NCBI RefSeq assembly: GCF_023074055.1
Contig: NZ_JADPKR010000103.1
Location: forward strand, 186,001-250,000
Reading direction: 5' to 3'
Length of the DNA: 64,000 bases
Source: Bradyrhizobium sp. 141
GTDB taxonomy: Bacteria; Pseudomonadota; Alphaproteobacteria; Rhizobiales; Xanthobacteraceae
The position numbers and the translations under genes were made by a program. The notes under the pieces were generated by a model. That model was not told the origin of the DNA, did not search any database, and saw nothing but the letters and a program-made list of their open reading frames with translations. The first letter of the stretch is position 1, and every line of letters begins with the position of its first letter. Positions 1 to 9,357 of the stretch are shown one piece after another.

Positions 1-603
1 ATTCATCACGGCCTTCCGGAGAACCTGCTGACGCCGAAGCCGGCGAAACAGGAATATCTCGCCGTTCTCGGCCGCATCGCGCCCGAGAAGGGCGTCGACC
101 GCGCCATCAAGATCGCGACCCACTGCGGCATTCCGCTGAAGATCGCAGCCAAGGTCGATCGTGCCGATCAGGATTACTACGACGAGCTGATCCGGCCGAT
201 GATCGAGAACAATCCGCTGGTGGAGTTCATCGGCGAGATCAGCGATCATGAGAAGTCGGATTTCCTGAGTGGCGCGCTCGGACTTCTGCTGCCGATCGAC
301 TGGCCGGAGCCGTTCGGCCTCGTGATGATCGAGGCCATGGCGTGCGGAACGCCGGTCGTCGCCTTCAACCGCGGCTCGGTGCCGGAGATCATCGACGAAG
401 GCCTCACCGGCTTCATCGTCGAGGACGTCATCAGTGCCGCGGGGGTGGTGAACCGCCTTCCGCAACTCGATCGCGCCGCGATCCGCAAGCAGTTCGAGAC
501 GCGCTTCACGGCGCGGCGCATGGCGCTGGACTATCTCGCGGCCTACCGCAGCCTCGCCGAGGAGCAGGCGCCGCGGATCAAGCTGGTGAGCAGCGCGGAG
601 TAG
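1..603 (+). CDS. Glycosyltransferase family 4, C-terminal part
   Basis: The reading frame is open from the first base, so this is the last 200 residues of a gene that starts left of the window. It shows the donor-binding half of a GT-B glycosyltransferase: the nucleotide-sugar loop around EKGVDRAIKIA and the family-4 signature EPFGLVMIEAMACGTPVVAF, which contains the E-x7-E motif, followed by GSVPEII. Such enzymes move a sugar from a nucleotide donor onto a glycan, lipid or small molecule at the cytoplasmic side. Acceptor and sugar cannot be told from this fragment. The gene ends at TAG and faces the convergent sulfatase gene across a repeat. Confidence 0.85.
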   Translation: MHHGLPENLLTPKPAKQEYLAVLGRIAPEKGVDRAIKIATHCGIPLKIAAKVDRADQDYYDELIRPMIENNPLVEFIGEISDHEKSDFLSGALGLLLPIDWPEPFGLVMIEAMACGTPVVAFNRGSVPEIIDEGLTGFIVEDVISAAGVVNRLPQLDRAAIRKQFETRFTARRMALDYLAAYRSLAEEQAPRIKLVSSAE

Positions 604-612
604 CGGCAACTC

Positions 613-752
613 TCGTGTCCCGGACGCGCTGCAACGCTCTTGGCGTTGCGGCGCAGAGCCGGGACCCACGCCGCCGGCTGTACTCTCGGAAACATGGGCC
701 CCGGCTCAGCAGCGCACCGCTGAAGAAGCGCTGCGCTGCGTCCGGGGCACGC
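613..752. repeat. Imperfect palindromic intergenic repeat
   Basis: The left end (GTGTCCCGGACGCGCTGCA) is matched by an inverted right end (GCTGCGTCCGGGGCAC) across a variable middle. It sits between two convergent genes, where it could also act as a transcription stop. Repeats of this type are frequent between genes in Bradyrhizobium. Confidence 0.6.
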
Positions 753-758
753 GCCCCC

Positions 759-2687
759 CTACCTCACCACCGCCCGCTTCGGCTCCACGATCTCGAACAT
801 TCGCGGAAACTCGTCCATCAGGCCCATCAGCTCGGCGAGCTTCATCGGGTTGCCCGCGAGCTTAACCTTGCCGGCCGCGACGGCTTCCGGAAAGCTCGTC
901 AGCTTGGCGATCACCTCGTCGAGCGTGGAGCGCGCCAGCGTGAAGCTGGCATCGGCGCCTTCTGCCTGCACGCCCTCGGAGTAAGTGAGCGCGCAGTTCT
1001 CCAGGTTGAGCACGAAGGTCTCGCCGGTGTCGGAAAAGCTCCAATTCAAGACGATGTGCTTGCCTTCCGCCTTGGGGCCGTTGAGGCGAATACCCAGCAC
1101 ATCCCAGAGCTGGGAAGTGCGCAGCGCGGCCAGCGTCTCGCGCGGCATTGGCGGGCGCGCCGGCACCTTCGGCATGCCCAGGCGCAATTCCTGCGCGCCG
1201 AACAGATAGGCGTTGCGCCAGGTCGCGCTTTCGGCCGCGTAGCCGAGCTGCTCCAGCGTGTCGGCAAGCAGACCGCGCGCCGCCGCATTGTCAGGCTCGG
1301 CGAAGACGAGATGGCCGAGCACTTGAGCCACGAAACGAAATTCCCCCTTGTCGAAATCGCGGCGCGCCCGTACGAGGATCGCATCCGCTCCGCCCATATA
1401 TTCGACGTACTTCTTGCCTGACTCCACCGGCGGCAGCGGATCGAGATTGACCGGATTGGCGTCGTACCAGCCGAGATATTTCTGGTAGATCGCCTTCACA
1501 TTGTGCCGGATGTGGCCGTAATAGCCGCGGCCGTGCCAGGCACCTTCCAGGCTCTTCGGCAGCTGGATCGTCTCGGCGATCTCGGCTGCGGTGAGGCCGT
1601 GGTTCATCAGGCGGATGGTCTGGTCATGCGCGAATTTGTAGAGGTCGCGCTGCTGCCGGATCATCGTGCCGATGCGCTCAGCTCCCCACACCGGCCAGTG
1701 ATGCTGACCGCACATCGCCTCCGCCTTGCCGTCCCAGAGCTGCAGGGCCTCGTTCAGATATTTCGACCAGGCCAGCGCGTCGCGCACATCGGCGCCGCGG
1801 AACGGCAGCAGATTGTGGAAATTGTGCGTGCAGTTCTCGGCAAGGTTCAACAGCTTGTAGCGCGGGATGAAGAAGTGCATCTCCGCCGGCGCTTCACTGT
1901 TCGGGGCCATCTGGAATTCGAATTCGACGCCGTCGATGACGCGCGTGTCCCCGGTCGCCATGATCAAGTCGGTCGGCCGCAGCAGCGCGACGGAGCCGGC
2001 CGCCATCGACTTGCCGAGCCCGCAATCGACCTGCCCTCGCGCGCCCTTGGCGAGCAGCGGCCCGAACTGGTACTGCGCCCGGCGCAGCATCGCCGGTCCC
2101 GCAATGATGTTCTCGGAGACGGCGTGCTCCATGAACAGGTTCGGCGCGATGATGGGCACGCTGGCATTGGCGAGCACGTCCTCCTCCAGCACGCCGCGCG
2201 CGCCGCCCCAATGGTCGGTATGGGTGTGCGTGAAGATGACGGCCGCAACCGGCTTCGAACCTCGATGCCTGAAATAGAGATCGAGCGCGGCGCGGGCGCC
2301 CTCGATCGAGGTCAGGGTGTCGACGACGATGACGCCGCGCTCGCCCTCGATCAGCGTCATGTTGGCGATGTCGAGCCCGCGCACCTGGTAGACGCCGGGC
2401 ACGACCTCGAACAGGCCGTGCTGCATGTTGAGCCGTGACTGCCGCCACAGGCTCGGATTGACCGTGGGCGGCGCCTCTTTAGTGGACAGGAATCCGTAAG
2501 GCGCGAGGCTCCAAACCGTCCGCCCTTGCGGGCTCGTGATCGCTGCATTCTCGATCGTGCCGAGAAAGCCGCGCGCGGCATCGTCGAAATCCCGCGTGTC
2601 GGAAAACGGCAGCGCATTCAGCATCGCCTGCTGCTGAGCGATGACGGACGGAGAGGCGTCTTTCGGCTCGCTGCTGCGCTCTGTCAT
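759..2687 (-). CDS. Alkyl sulfatase / metallo-beta-lactamase fold hydrolase (SdsA1/YjcS type)
   Basis: Predicted 642-residue zinc-dependent class III sulfatase that cleaves alkyl sulfate esters such as dodecyl sulfate to alcohol and sulfate. The di-zinc motif THTHTDHWGG lies near residue 155. Further conserved blocks are ENCTHNFHNLLPFRGADVRD and GQHHWPVWG, then a dimerisation region and a C-terminal SCP2-like domain that ends in EIVEPKRAVVR. The frame opens at 2726, but the ATG at 2687 is preferred because it follows a strong GGGGAGGAG ribosome site. I see no signal peptide at that start, whereas SdsA1 of Pseudomonas is secreted, so this one may be cytoplasmic. Family call is firm, substrate is inferred. 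Confidence 0.88.
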   Translation of the reverse strand: MTERSSEPKDASPSVIAQQQAMLNALPFSDTRDFDDAARGFLGTIENAAITSPQGRTVWSLAPYGFLSTKEAPPTVNPSLWRQSRLNMQHGLFEVVPGVYQVRGLDIANMTLIEGERGVIVVDTLTSIEGARAALDLYFRHRGSKPVAAVIFTHTHTDHWGGARGVLEEDVLANASVPIIAPNLFMEHAVSENIIAGPAMLRRAQYQFGPLLAKGARGQVDCGLGKSMAAGSVALLRPTDLIMATGDTRVIDGVEFEFQMAPNSEAPAEMHFFIPRYKLLNLAENCTHNFHNLLPFRGADVRDALAWSKYLNEALQLWDGKAEAMCGQHHWPVWGAERIGTMIRQQRDLYKFAHDQTIRLMNHGLTAAEIAETIQLPKSLEGAWHGRGYYGHIRHNVKAIYQKYLGWYDANPVNLDPLPPVESGKKYVEYMGGADAILVRARRDFDKGEFRFVAQVLGHLVFAEPDNAAARGLLADTLEQLGYAAESATWRNAYLFGAQELRLGMPKVPARPPMPRETLAALRTSQLWDVLGIRLNGPKAEGKHIVLNWSFSDTGETFVLNLENCALTYSEGVQAEGADASFTLARSTLDEVIAKLTSFPEAVAAGKVKLAGNPMKLAELMGLMDEFPRMFEIVEPKRAVVR

Positions 2688-2771
2688 GTTTCTCCTCCCC
2701 GCCTGTCGCGCAGCATCTAACCGCATCTTGCGGTCGATTGCTATCGGCGACGGAGGAGTGCAGTTGTCCCT

Positions 2772-2918
2772 TCCCTTCTCCCCTTGCGGGAGAAGGTGGC
2801 GCGAAGCGCCGGATGAGGTATGTCTCCGCGATTCAATGAGAGTTGAGCGAGCGGAGAGAGACCCCTCACCCGGCTTCGCTTCGCGAAGCCACCCTCTCCC
2901 GCAAGGGGAGAGGGTGCA
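2772..2918. repeat. Palindromic repeat, family A copy 1
   Basis: CTTCTCCCCTTGCGGGAGAAG at the left and CCTCTCCCGCAAGGGGAGAGG at the right are each short hairpins, with CACCCGGCTTCGCTTCG between. The same plan recurs at 21752, 38437 and 54569. It lies between the divergent start of the sulfatase gene and the end of the TRAP operon. Confidence 0.75.
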
Positions 2919-2938
2919 CTATTCGTGCGGCTTACTGC

Positions 2939-5032
2939 CTACATCCCCAGCAGCCGCGGCAGCCACAGCGACAGACCGGGCCAATACGTCACCACTACGA
3001 GGAATCCCAACATGGTGAGAAGCCATGGCCACACCGCGACCGTGAGCTCGGTGATCCCCATCTTGGCGATGCCTGAAGCGACGTAGAGGTTGAGGCCGAC
3101 AGGCGGATGGCACAGGCCGACCTCCATGTTGACCGTCATCAGGATCCCGAAATGGATGGGATCGATGCCGAGCTTGACCGCGACCGGAAACAGGATCGGG
3201 GCCATGATCAGGATGATCGAGGACGGCTCCATCACGTTGCCCGCCACCAGCAGCAGCAGGTTGACGAGCAGCAGGAAGCCGATCCACCCCAGGCCCTGGT
3301 CGATCATCCATTGCGCGAGCGCTTGCGGCACGTTCTCGTAGGTCATCAGGAACGAGAACAGCACGGCGTTGGTGATGATGTAGAGCAGCATCGCCGAGAG
3401 ATTCGCCGATGACAGCAGCACCCGTGGGACGTCCCGCAGCTTCAGATCCTTGTAGATGAACACCGCGACGATGAAGGCGTAGACCGCGCTGACGGCGGCA
3501 GCTTCGGTCGGCGTGAACAGGCCGCTGTAGATTCCGCCGATCACGATCACGATCAGCAGGATGCCCCAGATCGACTTGCGGAAAGCGTCGAGGCGCTCGA
3601 GGAAGGTGGCCTTGCGCATCCGCGGATAGTCGTTGCGCCAGGCCCGATAAAACGTCGTCATGCCGAGCAGCGTGGCGAGCGCAAGCCCCGGCACGATGCC
3701 GGCGATGAACAGCTTGCCCACCGAGGTGTTGGTGGAGACGGCATAGAGAACCATCGGGATCGACGGCGGGATGAGAATTCCGAGCGAGCCCGACGTCGTG
3801 ATCACGCCCGCGCCGAACCGCTTGGGAAACCCTTGCGCCACCATCGCGGGCAGGATCACCGAGCCGATCGCCACCACGGTTGCCGGCGAGGAGCCGGAGA
3901 TCGCGGCAAACAACGCGCACGCGACCACCCCCGACAGCGCGAGACCGCCGTACCAATGGCCGACCAGCGAGGTTGCGAAGGTGATCATCCGCCGCGCCAC
4001 CCCGCCATGGGTCAGGAAGTTGCCGGCGAGGATGAAGAACGGGATCGCCATGATCTCGAAATTCTCGATGCCGGTGAACAGCTTCAGCGCCACCGATTCC
4101 GTTCGCACGTCGGTCAGCGTGAACATGAAGCTCAGCACGGTGAGACCAAGCGCGATCGAGATCGGCATGCCCGTCAGCATCAACGAGAGCAGCAGCGCGA
4201 ACACGATGGCGACGCGCAGGCCCTGCGGCAAGGTGATGACGTGGCCCGCATGCGCGAAGCATATTGCGACGATCAACACCGGCAGCAACATCAGGATCCA
4301 GCCGAGCGGGCTGCGCTCGTCCCGGACCACTTGGGTCGGCGTGACCGGGGCCGGATGCACCGGGTCCACGTCGACGCCTTCGACGCCAGCCATGTCGTGA
4401 TGCGGCAGCTCGCCGGTGCGATGGAACGACCAGGCGACCTGCAGGAAGCGGAAGCACATCAAGCCGGATCCGAGCGGGATGGTGAGATACACCATCCACA
4501 TCGGCGCTTCCAGATCGTTGGACTGCTGGCCGGTCTGCCACATCTGGCCGACGAAGGCGGCGCCGAAATAGGCGACGATGGCGGTGAACAGCGCGCCGCA
4601 CAGAAGGCCGAAAGTGATGACGCGGCGGCGCGATCCGCCCGGAAGAATATTGACGAGCACGTCGACGCCGACATGGATGCCGGTCCGCACGCCGTAAGCG
4701 GCGCCGAACTTCGCCATCCAGATGAACATGTAGATGCAGAGCTCCTGCGCCCAGGACAGGTCGAGGGCGGCAAGCCAGACGAATGCCGCGCGGGCCGGGA
4801 CGGCCAGGAAAGCCAGGTTGCGGGCTTCCGCCCATTTGGCGATGTCGATCGACAGCCCGGCGCCGTAACGGTGCAGCACGGCGACGAAGATGAGCGACGT
4901 CGCAGCCGCGATCATCGTCGCGATCAGCCATTCCTCGAGATGATCGAGAAAACGATTCAGCACACGCAGCAACTTGGTCCCCCCAGCATTGGCTCGTCCG
5001 TTCGGATGCGAAACGGCCGGGAGTGCGATCAC
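2939..5032 (-). CDS. TRAP transporter permease, fused small (DctQ) and large (DctM) subunits
   Basis: Membrane part of a TRAP importer that uses an ion gradient to take up organic acids delivered by a periplasmic binding protein. Residues about 30-215 hold the four-helix DctQ domain. A loop rich in charged residues (about 225-260) follows, then the roughly 12-helix DctM domain to the end, with GNFLTHGGVARRM and SGSSPATVVAIGS typical of DctM. Total 697 residues if the GTG at 5032 is used. A TTG at 4972 with GGGGGG upstream is an attractive alternative start, since the extra 20 residues are not membrane-like. It lies directly downstream of the binding-protein gene (36-base gap) and surely shares its transcript. 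Confidence 0.88.
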   Translation of the reverse strand: MIALPAVSHPNGRANAGGTKLLRVLNRFLDHLEEWLIATMIAAATSLIFVAVLHRYGAGLSIDIAKWAEARNLAFLAVPARAAFVWLAALDLSWAQELCIYMFIWMAKFGAAYGVRTGIHVGVDVLVNILPGGSRRRVITFGLLCGALFTAIVAYFGAAFVGQMWQTGQQSNDLEAPMWMVYLTIPLGSGLMCFRFLQVAWSFHRTGELPHHDMAGVEGVDVDPVHPAPVTPTQVVRDERSPLGWILMLLPVLIVAICFAHAGHVITLPQGLRVAIVFALLLSLMLTGMPISIALGLTVLSFMFTLTDVRTESVALKLFTGIENFEIMAIPFFILAGNFLTHGGVARRMITFATSLVGHWYGGLALSGVVACALFAAISGSSPATVVAIGSVILPAMVAQGFPKRFGAGVITTSGSLGILIPPSIPMVLYAVSTNTSVGKLFIAGIVPGLALATLLGMTTFYRAWRNDYPRMRKATFLERLDAFRKSIWGILLIVIVIGGIYSGLFTPTEAAAVSAVYAFIVAVFIYKDLKLRDVPRVLLSSANLSAMLLYIITNAVLFSFLMTYENVPQALAQWMIDQGLGWIGFLLLVNLLLLVAGNVMEPSSIILIMAPILFPVAVKLGIDPIHFGILMTVNMEVGLCHPPVGLNLYVASGIAKMGITELTVAVWPWLLTMLGFLVVVTYWPGLSLWLPRLLGM

Positions 5033-5068
5033 CCCCGACCGTTACTATTGTCCTTATTAGCCCGGCCG

Positions 5069-6070
5069 TCAGTTCATCTTGACGTCGAGTTCCTTGGCGA
5101 TGAGATCGAGCACTTCCTGCCCGACCCGGCCCTTCGCCCATTTGTAGGTCGGCTGCATCGCCTCCTGCCACGCCTTGCGATCGGCGTCGGTGAGGTAATG
5201 CAGACTGGTCTTGCCGGTCTTCTTGATCTCGGCCAGCGCGTCCTCGTTCTCCTGGCGTGCGATCGAGTTGGTGTAGTCGGTCGCCTCCGCCATCGCCTTG
5301 TCGAGCTGGGTACGGATATCGGGCGGCAGGCCCGACCAGAACTTTGAATTGACGATGACGGCATATTGCAGATGCGCATGATAGGACACGGTGATGTCCT
5401 TCTGCACCTCGTAGAACTTCTGCGTCAAATAGTTCGATGCGGTGTTCTCGCAGCCGTCGACCACGCCGGTCTGCAGCGCCTGGTAGACTTCGGAGAACGC
5501 CATGATCTGCGGGATCGTGCCGACCAGGCGGAAATACTGGTCGGCGACCTTGGATCCCGAGATGCGGAACTTGAGGCCCTGGAAATCCGTAGGTTTCATC
5601 AGCGGACGATTCGAGGAGACCATGTGGAAGCCGTTGTCCCAGTAAGCGAGCCCGGTGATGCCCTTGGCCTCGAGCTTCTGGAACAGCCACTTGCCGATCG
5701 TGCCCTTGATCGCGTTGGCATAGGTCTGGTCGTCCTTGAACAGCCAGGGCAGATCGAGCGCTTCGAACTCCTTGATACCGAGCGGCGCGAATTTCGCGGT
5801 CGAAGGGGCAAGCATGTGCACCGAGCCGAGCTGCAGCGCCTCGATCTCCTCCTTGTCCTTGTACAGCGTGGAGTTCGGATAGACTTCGACCTTGACCTTG
5901 CCGTCGGTGTACTTCTCGGCGAGCTCCTTGAACTTCAGCGCGCCCTTCCCCTTCGGGGTGTCGTTGGCGACGACGTGGCTGAACTTGATGACGATCGGGG
6001 TTTGGGCTTGCGCAACGACAGGGGCCAGAACGAGCGCGGCCGCCGCGACCGCGAGAAGCAGTTTGCGCAT
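5069..6070 (-). CDS. TRAP transporter substrate-binding protein, DctP family
   Basis: Predicted 333-residue periplasmic binding protein. A clear Sec signal peptide (MRKLLLAVAAAALVLAPVVA) ends at AQA, followed by TPIVIKFSHVVANDTPKGKG as in DctP proteins. The helix region around FRISGSKVADQYFRLVG contains the conserved arginine that usually binds the substrate carboxylate. The frame opens at 6151, but the ATG at 6070 follows GGGGAGG and is the only start that gives a signal peptide. It is the first gene of the operon with the fused permease. The substrate is probably a C4-dicarboxylate or other organic acid, not determined. Confidence 0.9.
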   Translation of the reverse strand: MRKLLLAVAAAALVLAPVVAQAQTPIVIKFSHVVANDTPKGKGALKFKELAEKYTDGKVKVEVYPNSTLYKDKEEIEALQLGSVHMLAPSTAKFAPLGIKEFEALDLPWLFKDDQTYANAIKGTIGKWLFQKLEAKGITGLAYWDNGFHMVSSNRPLMKPTDFQGLKFRISGSKVADQYFRLVGTIPQIMAFSEVYQALQTGVVDGCENTASNYLTQKFYEVQKDITVSYHAHLQYAVIVNSKFWSGLPPDIRTQLDKAMAEATDYTNSIARQENEDALAEIKKTGKTSLHYLTDADRKAWQEAMQPTYKWAKGRVGQEVLDLIAKELDVKMN

Positions 6071-6266
6071 GAAGACCTCCCCAACAACCTCGAAAACCGG
6101 GTTCTTCTTGTTTTGCAGGTCAGTAGTGGCAGCAATCCGCAAGCCGAACAACTAGACCTAAGCCCAATTTGCCGCAGCCAAGCTAGCTTGACGAGTGCGG
6201 TCTACGCAACCCGGCCCCCGCGCCCGTTCAAGGGAAAGAGCGCTTATGTCGCATTGCGGCAGTGCA

Positions 6267-7037
6267 TCAGCCCTTGCGCTGGGCCACCATGAAGAGACGG
6301 CGGAACGGGAACAGGGTCTGCCCCGCCCCGTTCTTCGGATAGGCCTTCGCAAGGCGCGCGCCATAGGCGGCTTCGAACGCGATCTTCTCGTCGCCTGCGA
6401 GCACGTCGAGATAGCGCGTCAGCCAGGTCCCCTTGGTCCATTCCCTGACGGGGTTCTCGCCTTCGAGCACTTGCAGATATTCGGTCTCCCAGATGTCGAT
6501 GTTGGCCGACATCGGCGTGAGAAGATCGTGGTAGAAGGCCGGCCCCTCGACCGGCGGCGGCGTGACGAGATGCTCGACCTTGGACCGCCACGGACCATCG
6601 AGCGCGGTCTCGCCGATCAGCACATGCGAGGGCGCGGTAAAATTGCGCGGCATCTGCACGGCAAGCGTGCCGCCAGGCGTCACCTTCTCCATCACCGCCG
6701 GAAACAGTGCCGCATGATCGGGCAGCCAGTGCAGTGCGGCATTGGAATAAATCAGGTCGTATTGCCTGGCGGGGCGCCAATGGCCGAGGTCTTCGTGCGA
6801 CCATTCCACATCGGGCGCGGCCTTGCGCCCGGCCGCAACCATCTCGGCCGAACCCTCGACGCCGGTCACGCTTGCATCCGCCCAGCGCTCTTTGATCAAT
6901 TTTGTCACGTTGCCGGCGCCCGCCCCGAGATCGGCGATTGCCCGCGGAGCAAAATCCGGAATCCGCATCAAGAGGTCGACGGCGGGCCGCAGCCGGTGGC
7001 CGGAGAATTTCAGGTATTGCTGCGGATCCCAGACCAT
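6267..7037 (-). CDS. tam: Trans-aconitate 2-methyltransferase
   Basis: 256-residue class I SAM-dependent methyltransferase that methylates trans-aconitate, an inhibitor formed spontaneously from the TCA intermediate cis-aconitate. The start MVWDPQQYLKFSGHRLRPAV matches the family N-terminus, and the SAM-binding motif is IADLGAGAGNVTKLI. The acidic end of strand 2 is at VEGSAEMV. The C-terminal YPKNGAGQTLFPFRRLF is also typical. The frame opens at 7091, but the ATG at 7037 fits the family. It is divergently transcribed from the SDR gene at 7182, and the 144-base gap holds both promoters. Confidence 0.88.
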   Translation of the reverse strand: MVWDPQQYLKFSGHRLRPAVDLLMRIPDFAPRAIADLGAGAGNVTKLIKERWADASVTGVEGSAEMVAAGRKAAPDVEWSHEDLGHWRPARQYDLIYSNAALHWLPDHAALFPAVMEKVTPGGTLAVQMPRNFTAPSHVLIGETALDGPWRSKVEHLVTPPPVEGPAFYHDLLTPMSANIDIWETEYLQVLEGENPVREWTKGTWLTRYLDVLAGDEKIAFEAAYGARLAKAYPKNGAGQTLFPFRRLFMVAQRKG

Positions 7038-7181
7038 CGCCCGACGCCTTTTCTTTTTGATGTTTCCTTCGCCAAGGGGCTTGGTTACCACTGCTCGTCC
7101 CCGTCGAGCAAATCACCCCGACCGGGACAGGGCCGGAAAACGAGCAGCAACAAGCAAAAGCAAATAAGAGAGCGTGTGACC

Positions 7182-7925
7182 ATGGACCTCGGGCTCAAAG
7201 CGAAAACCGCTGTTGTCACGGGAGCGAGCATTGGCATCGGCCGCGCCATCGCCAAGGGCCTCGCCGCCGAAGGCGTGCGCGTGGTCGGCGTGGCGCGGCG
7301 TACCGATCTGCTTGCCGAGCTGGTGAAGGAGGAAGGCTCCGGTCTGATCACGCCGTTCGAGCAGGACGTGATGGCCAAGGACGCGGCGGAGAGGATCGCG
7401 GCCTTTGCGCTGAAAGAGCTCGGCCATGTCGACATCCTCATCAACAATGCCGGCGGCAGCCGGCCGCTGCCGGTCGATGCGCCCGACAGCAAATGGGACG
7501 AGGCGATCGCGCTGAATTTCACCAGCTACCGCCGCATCGCGCATGTGCTGCTGCCGCAGATGATCGAGCGCAAATGGGGCCGCATCGTCAACATCACCGG
7601 CAAGTCCGAGCCGGAAGGGCTGAATGCTGCGTTCGCCGCGAAGGCCGCCGTGCACGCCTGGGCCAAGGGCCTGTCGCGCGAGATCGGTGAGCACGGCATC
7701 ACCATCAACTGCATCCCGCCCGGCCGCATCATGAGCGAGCAGATCCGCCGCAACTACGCGCCCGATTATCGCGAGCGCTTTGCCGAGGAAGAGATCCCGG
7801 TCGGCTATTGGGGCGAGCCGGAAGATCTCGCCGCACTCGCAGTGTTTCTGGCCTCACCGGTGGCGCGGTACATCACGGGCACGGTGATCCCGGTGGATGG
7901 GGGGTTGAGGCGCCATCAGTTCTAG
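7182..7925 (+). CDS. SDR-fold protein lacking the catalytic tyrosine
   Basis: 247-residue Rossmann protein of the short-chain dehydrogenase family. The cofactor motif TGASIGIGRA is at residues 13-22, NNAGG is near 88, and the end ITGTVIPVDGG is classical. The usual active site YxxxK is not present: in AAFAAK the lysine (154) is kept but alanine stands in the tyrosine position, and the serine after VNI is also replaced (VNITGKS). It may be a member of an atypical SDR subfamily with another catalytic base or a binding role. The start follows a GAGAG sequence. Its 3' end is partly duplicated at 9251-9294. Confidence 0.85.
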   Translation: MDLGLKAKTAVVTGASIGIGRAIAKGLAAEGVRVVGVARRTDLLAELVKEEGSGLITPFEQDVMAKDAAERIAAFALKELGHVDILINNAGGSRPLPVDAPDSKWDEAIALNFTSYRRIAHVLLPQMIERKWGRIVNITGKSEPEGLNAAFAAKAAVHAWAKGLSREIGEHGITINCIPPGRIMSEQIRRNYAPDYRERFAEEEIPVGYWGEPEDLAALAVFLASPVARYITGTVIPVDGGLRRHQF

Positions 7926-8206
7926 CAATTCACGGGATGCGTGCGGGTATCGCAAGGCGTGAGTGTTGCGGTCGGCCTTTTCGACAGCATCCAAGGTGAA
8001 CCATGATGGGTATTCGCAAGTGCTCTCCCCCATCCTACAGGCTGAATTGCCAGAGCCCTGAATGGGCAAAGATCTAAATAGTATGATGTATGCAAGAGCC
8101 TGCTTTGCGAGAACAGCGGCAAGCGCCCCGCATTTCTCCGCGCTTGATCTCGACTGATGCCTCTGTTTGGATAGTTTCGTTGGGGCAGTTCGTATTTCGG
8201 AACATC
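7926..8206. other. Intergenic region, no gene recognised
   Basis: 281 bases between the SDR gene and the Crp/Fnr gene. It is less GC-rich than its surroundings (for example AAATAGTATGATGTATGC near 8075) and probably holds the promoter of the regulator. I see no conserved ORF, RNA or clear operator. Confidence 0.4.
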
Positions 8207-9079
8207 ATGGTTGATGAAATAGATGGATATCGTCGTTCGTTGGGTGCGCGTTCACGAGAAGGCGTCGTGACCGTTCACCGCACGGGAATCGGCAATCGGC
8301 TACTGGCGGCATTGCCGCCTGCGGATCTCGGCTTGCTCACGCCGTATTTCCAGAAAGTCTCGTTCGAAACCGACGCCGTCCTGGTGCGATCGGGCGATGA
8401 GCTCGACCCGGTTTATTTTCCTCACAGCGGCGCAATCGCCTTCATGCTCGATATGCCGGATGGGCAATCGGTCGCAACCACCCTGATGGGACGGGAAGGC
8501 GCTTTGGCCTCGTTTTCCGTGCTCGGCCCGTCGCTTTCATCCGTGACCGCGATTGCTCGCGTGACCGGCACGGCGTCGATGATTTCCGCCGCCAAATTCA
8601 GGGCTGCCTATGCGCAAAGTACAGCCATCAGGAATGTCGTGCAGGTCCACGCCCGCGCCCTGTTATTGCAGCTCCAGCACGTAGCCGCTTGCAACGCGCT
8701 GCACCGGGTGGATGGCCGCATGGCACGCTGGCTCCTGCAGCTTCACGACCGCGTTCCCAACGACCTCCTTCCGGTGACGCAGGAGGCGCTTGCGCAACTG
8801 CTTGGGGTGCGGCGAACGACAGTGACTCTGACGATGAGCAAGCTACGCAAGGCCGGCGCCGTCCCGTCCGACCGGCGGGGGTTTATAGAGATCGATCGGG
8901 CACGGCTCGAGAGGGTCGCATGCGATTGTTATGCGCTCATGCAGCACAACATCGACCGGATGTATTGCCAGGAATTGTCGGAACCGCAGCCTGCCGATCG
9001 GCCATTCCGGCAAAGCGTCATCGGCGCCTCCGAGGGAGCGGACGGTGAATCCAGATGCGCTTCGCGGGCCGGAAAATAG
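8207..9079 (+). CDS. Crp/Fnr family transcriptional regulator
   Basis: 290-residue DNA-binding regulator. An N-terminal cyclic-nucleotide-binding-like beta barrel covers about 25-145 (DELDPVYFPHSGAIAFMLDM), a long dimer helix follows near 150-180, and a C-terminal winged helix-turn-helix carries TQEALAQLLGVRRTTVTLTM. It lacks the N-terminal cysteines of oxygen-sensing FNR. This barrel variant with FPHSG and MGREGA is common in rhizobia and is often not cAMP responsive. The last 35 residues extend past the domain. The frame opens at 8090, and the ATG at 8207 is preferred from domain boundaries, not from a strong ribosome site. Target genes unknown; the envelope operon next door is a candidate. 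Confidence 0.85.
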   Translation: MVDEIDGYRRSLGARSREGVVTVHRTGIGNRLLAALPPADLGLLTPYFQKVSFETDAVLVRSGDELDPVYFPHSGAIAFMLDMPDGQSVATTLMGREGALASFSVLGPSLSSVTAIARVTGTASMISAAKFRAAYAQSTAIRNVVQVHARALLLQLQHVAACNALHRVDGRMARWLLQLHDRVPNDLLPVTQEALAQLLGVRRTTVTLTMSKLRKAGAVPSDRRGFIEIDRARLERVACDCYALMQHNIDRMYCQELSEPQPADRPFRQSVIGASEGADGESRCASRAGK

Positions 9080-9250
9080 AGAGCAGAGCCTGCAATCGCG
9101 ATGACAGTGCTCGACTGCACCCAGTCGACGAATGGCGGAGGTTCGCCCCGCCTCCAGTCGCGGCCGTCAACGAGGCGCGATCTGATTTAGGTCGTGGATT
9201 CCCATCCGCTGCTCCAGTTGGGTAAGCGGGCCGTCATTTTCCCGAATCCG

Positions 9251-9294
9251 CACGGTGATCCCGGTGGATGGGGCTGAGGAGGTATCAGTTCTAG
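9251..9294 (+). pseudogene. Remnant copy of an SDR gene 3' end
   Basis: This stretch repeats the last codons of the SDR gene at 7880-7925: CACGGTGATCCCGGTGGATG is identical, then a two-base deletion, then ATCAGTTCTAG including the stop. No further SDR sequence precedes it. It is a short, non-coding relic. Confidence 0.7.
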
Positions 9295-9357
9295 GGCGGC
9301 CTCCTGAATCCACCGCCCGCGAGCGCACGCGATGATGTCCAGCCTCTCCGCCCGACC

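Noticed and set aside
2919..5690. 923-residue minus-strand frame over the TRAP genes
   Set aside because: It lies in a different frame over two clear TRAP genes and has the arginine-rich composition of GC-rich shadow frames.
9107..9130. Small hairpin TCGACTG...CAGTCGA after the Crp/Fnr gene
   Set aside because: Seven-base arms without a T-run; too weak to call a terminator.
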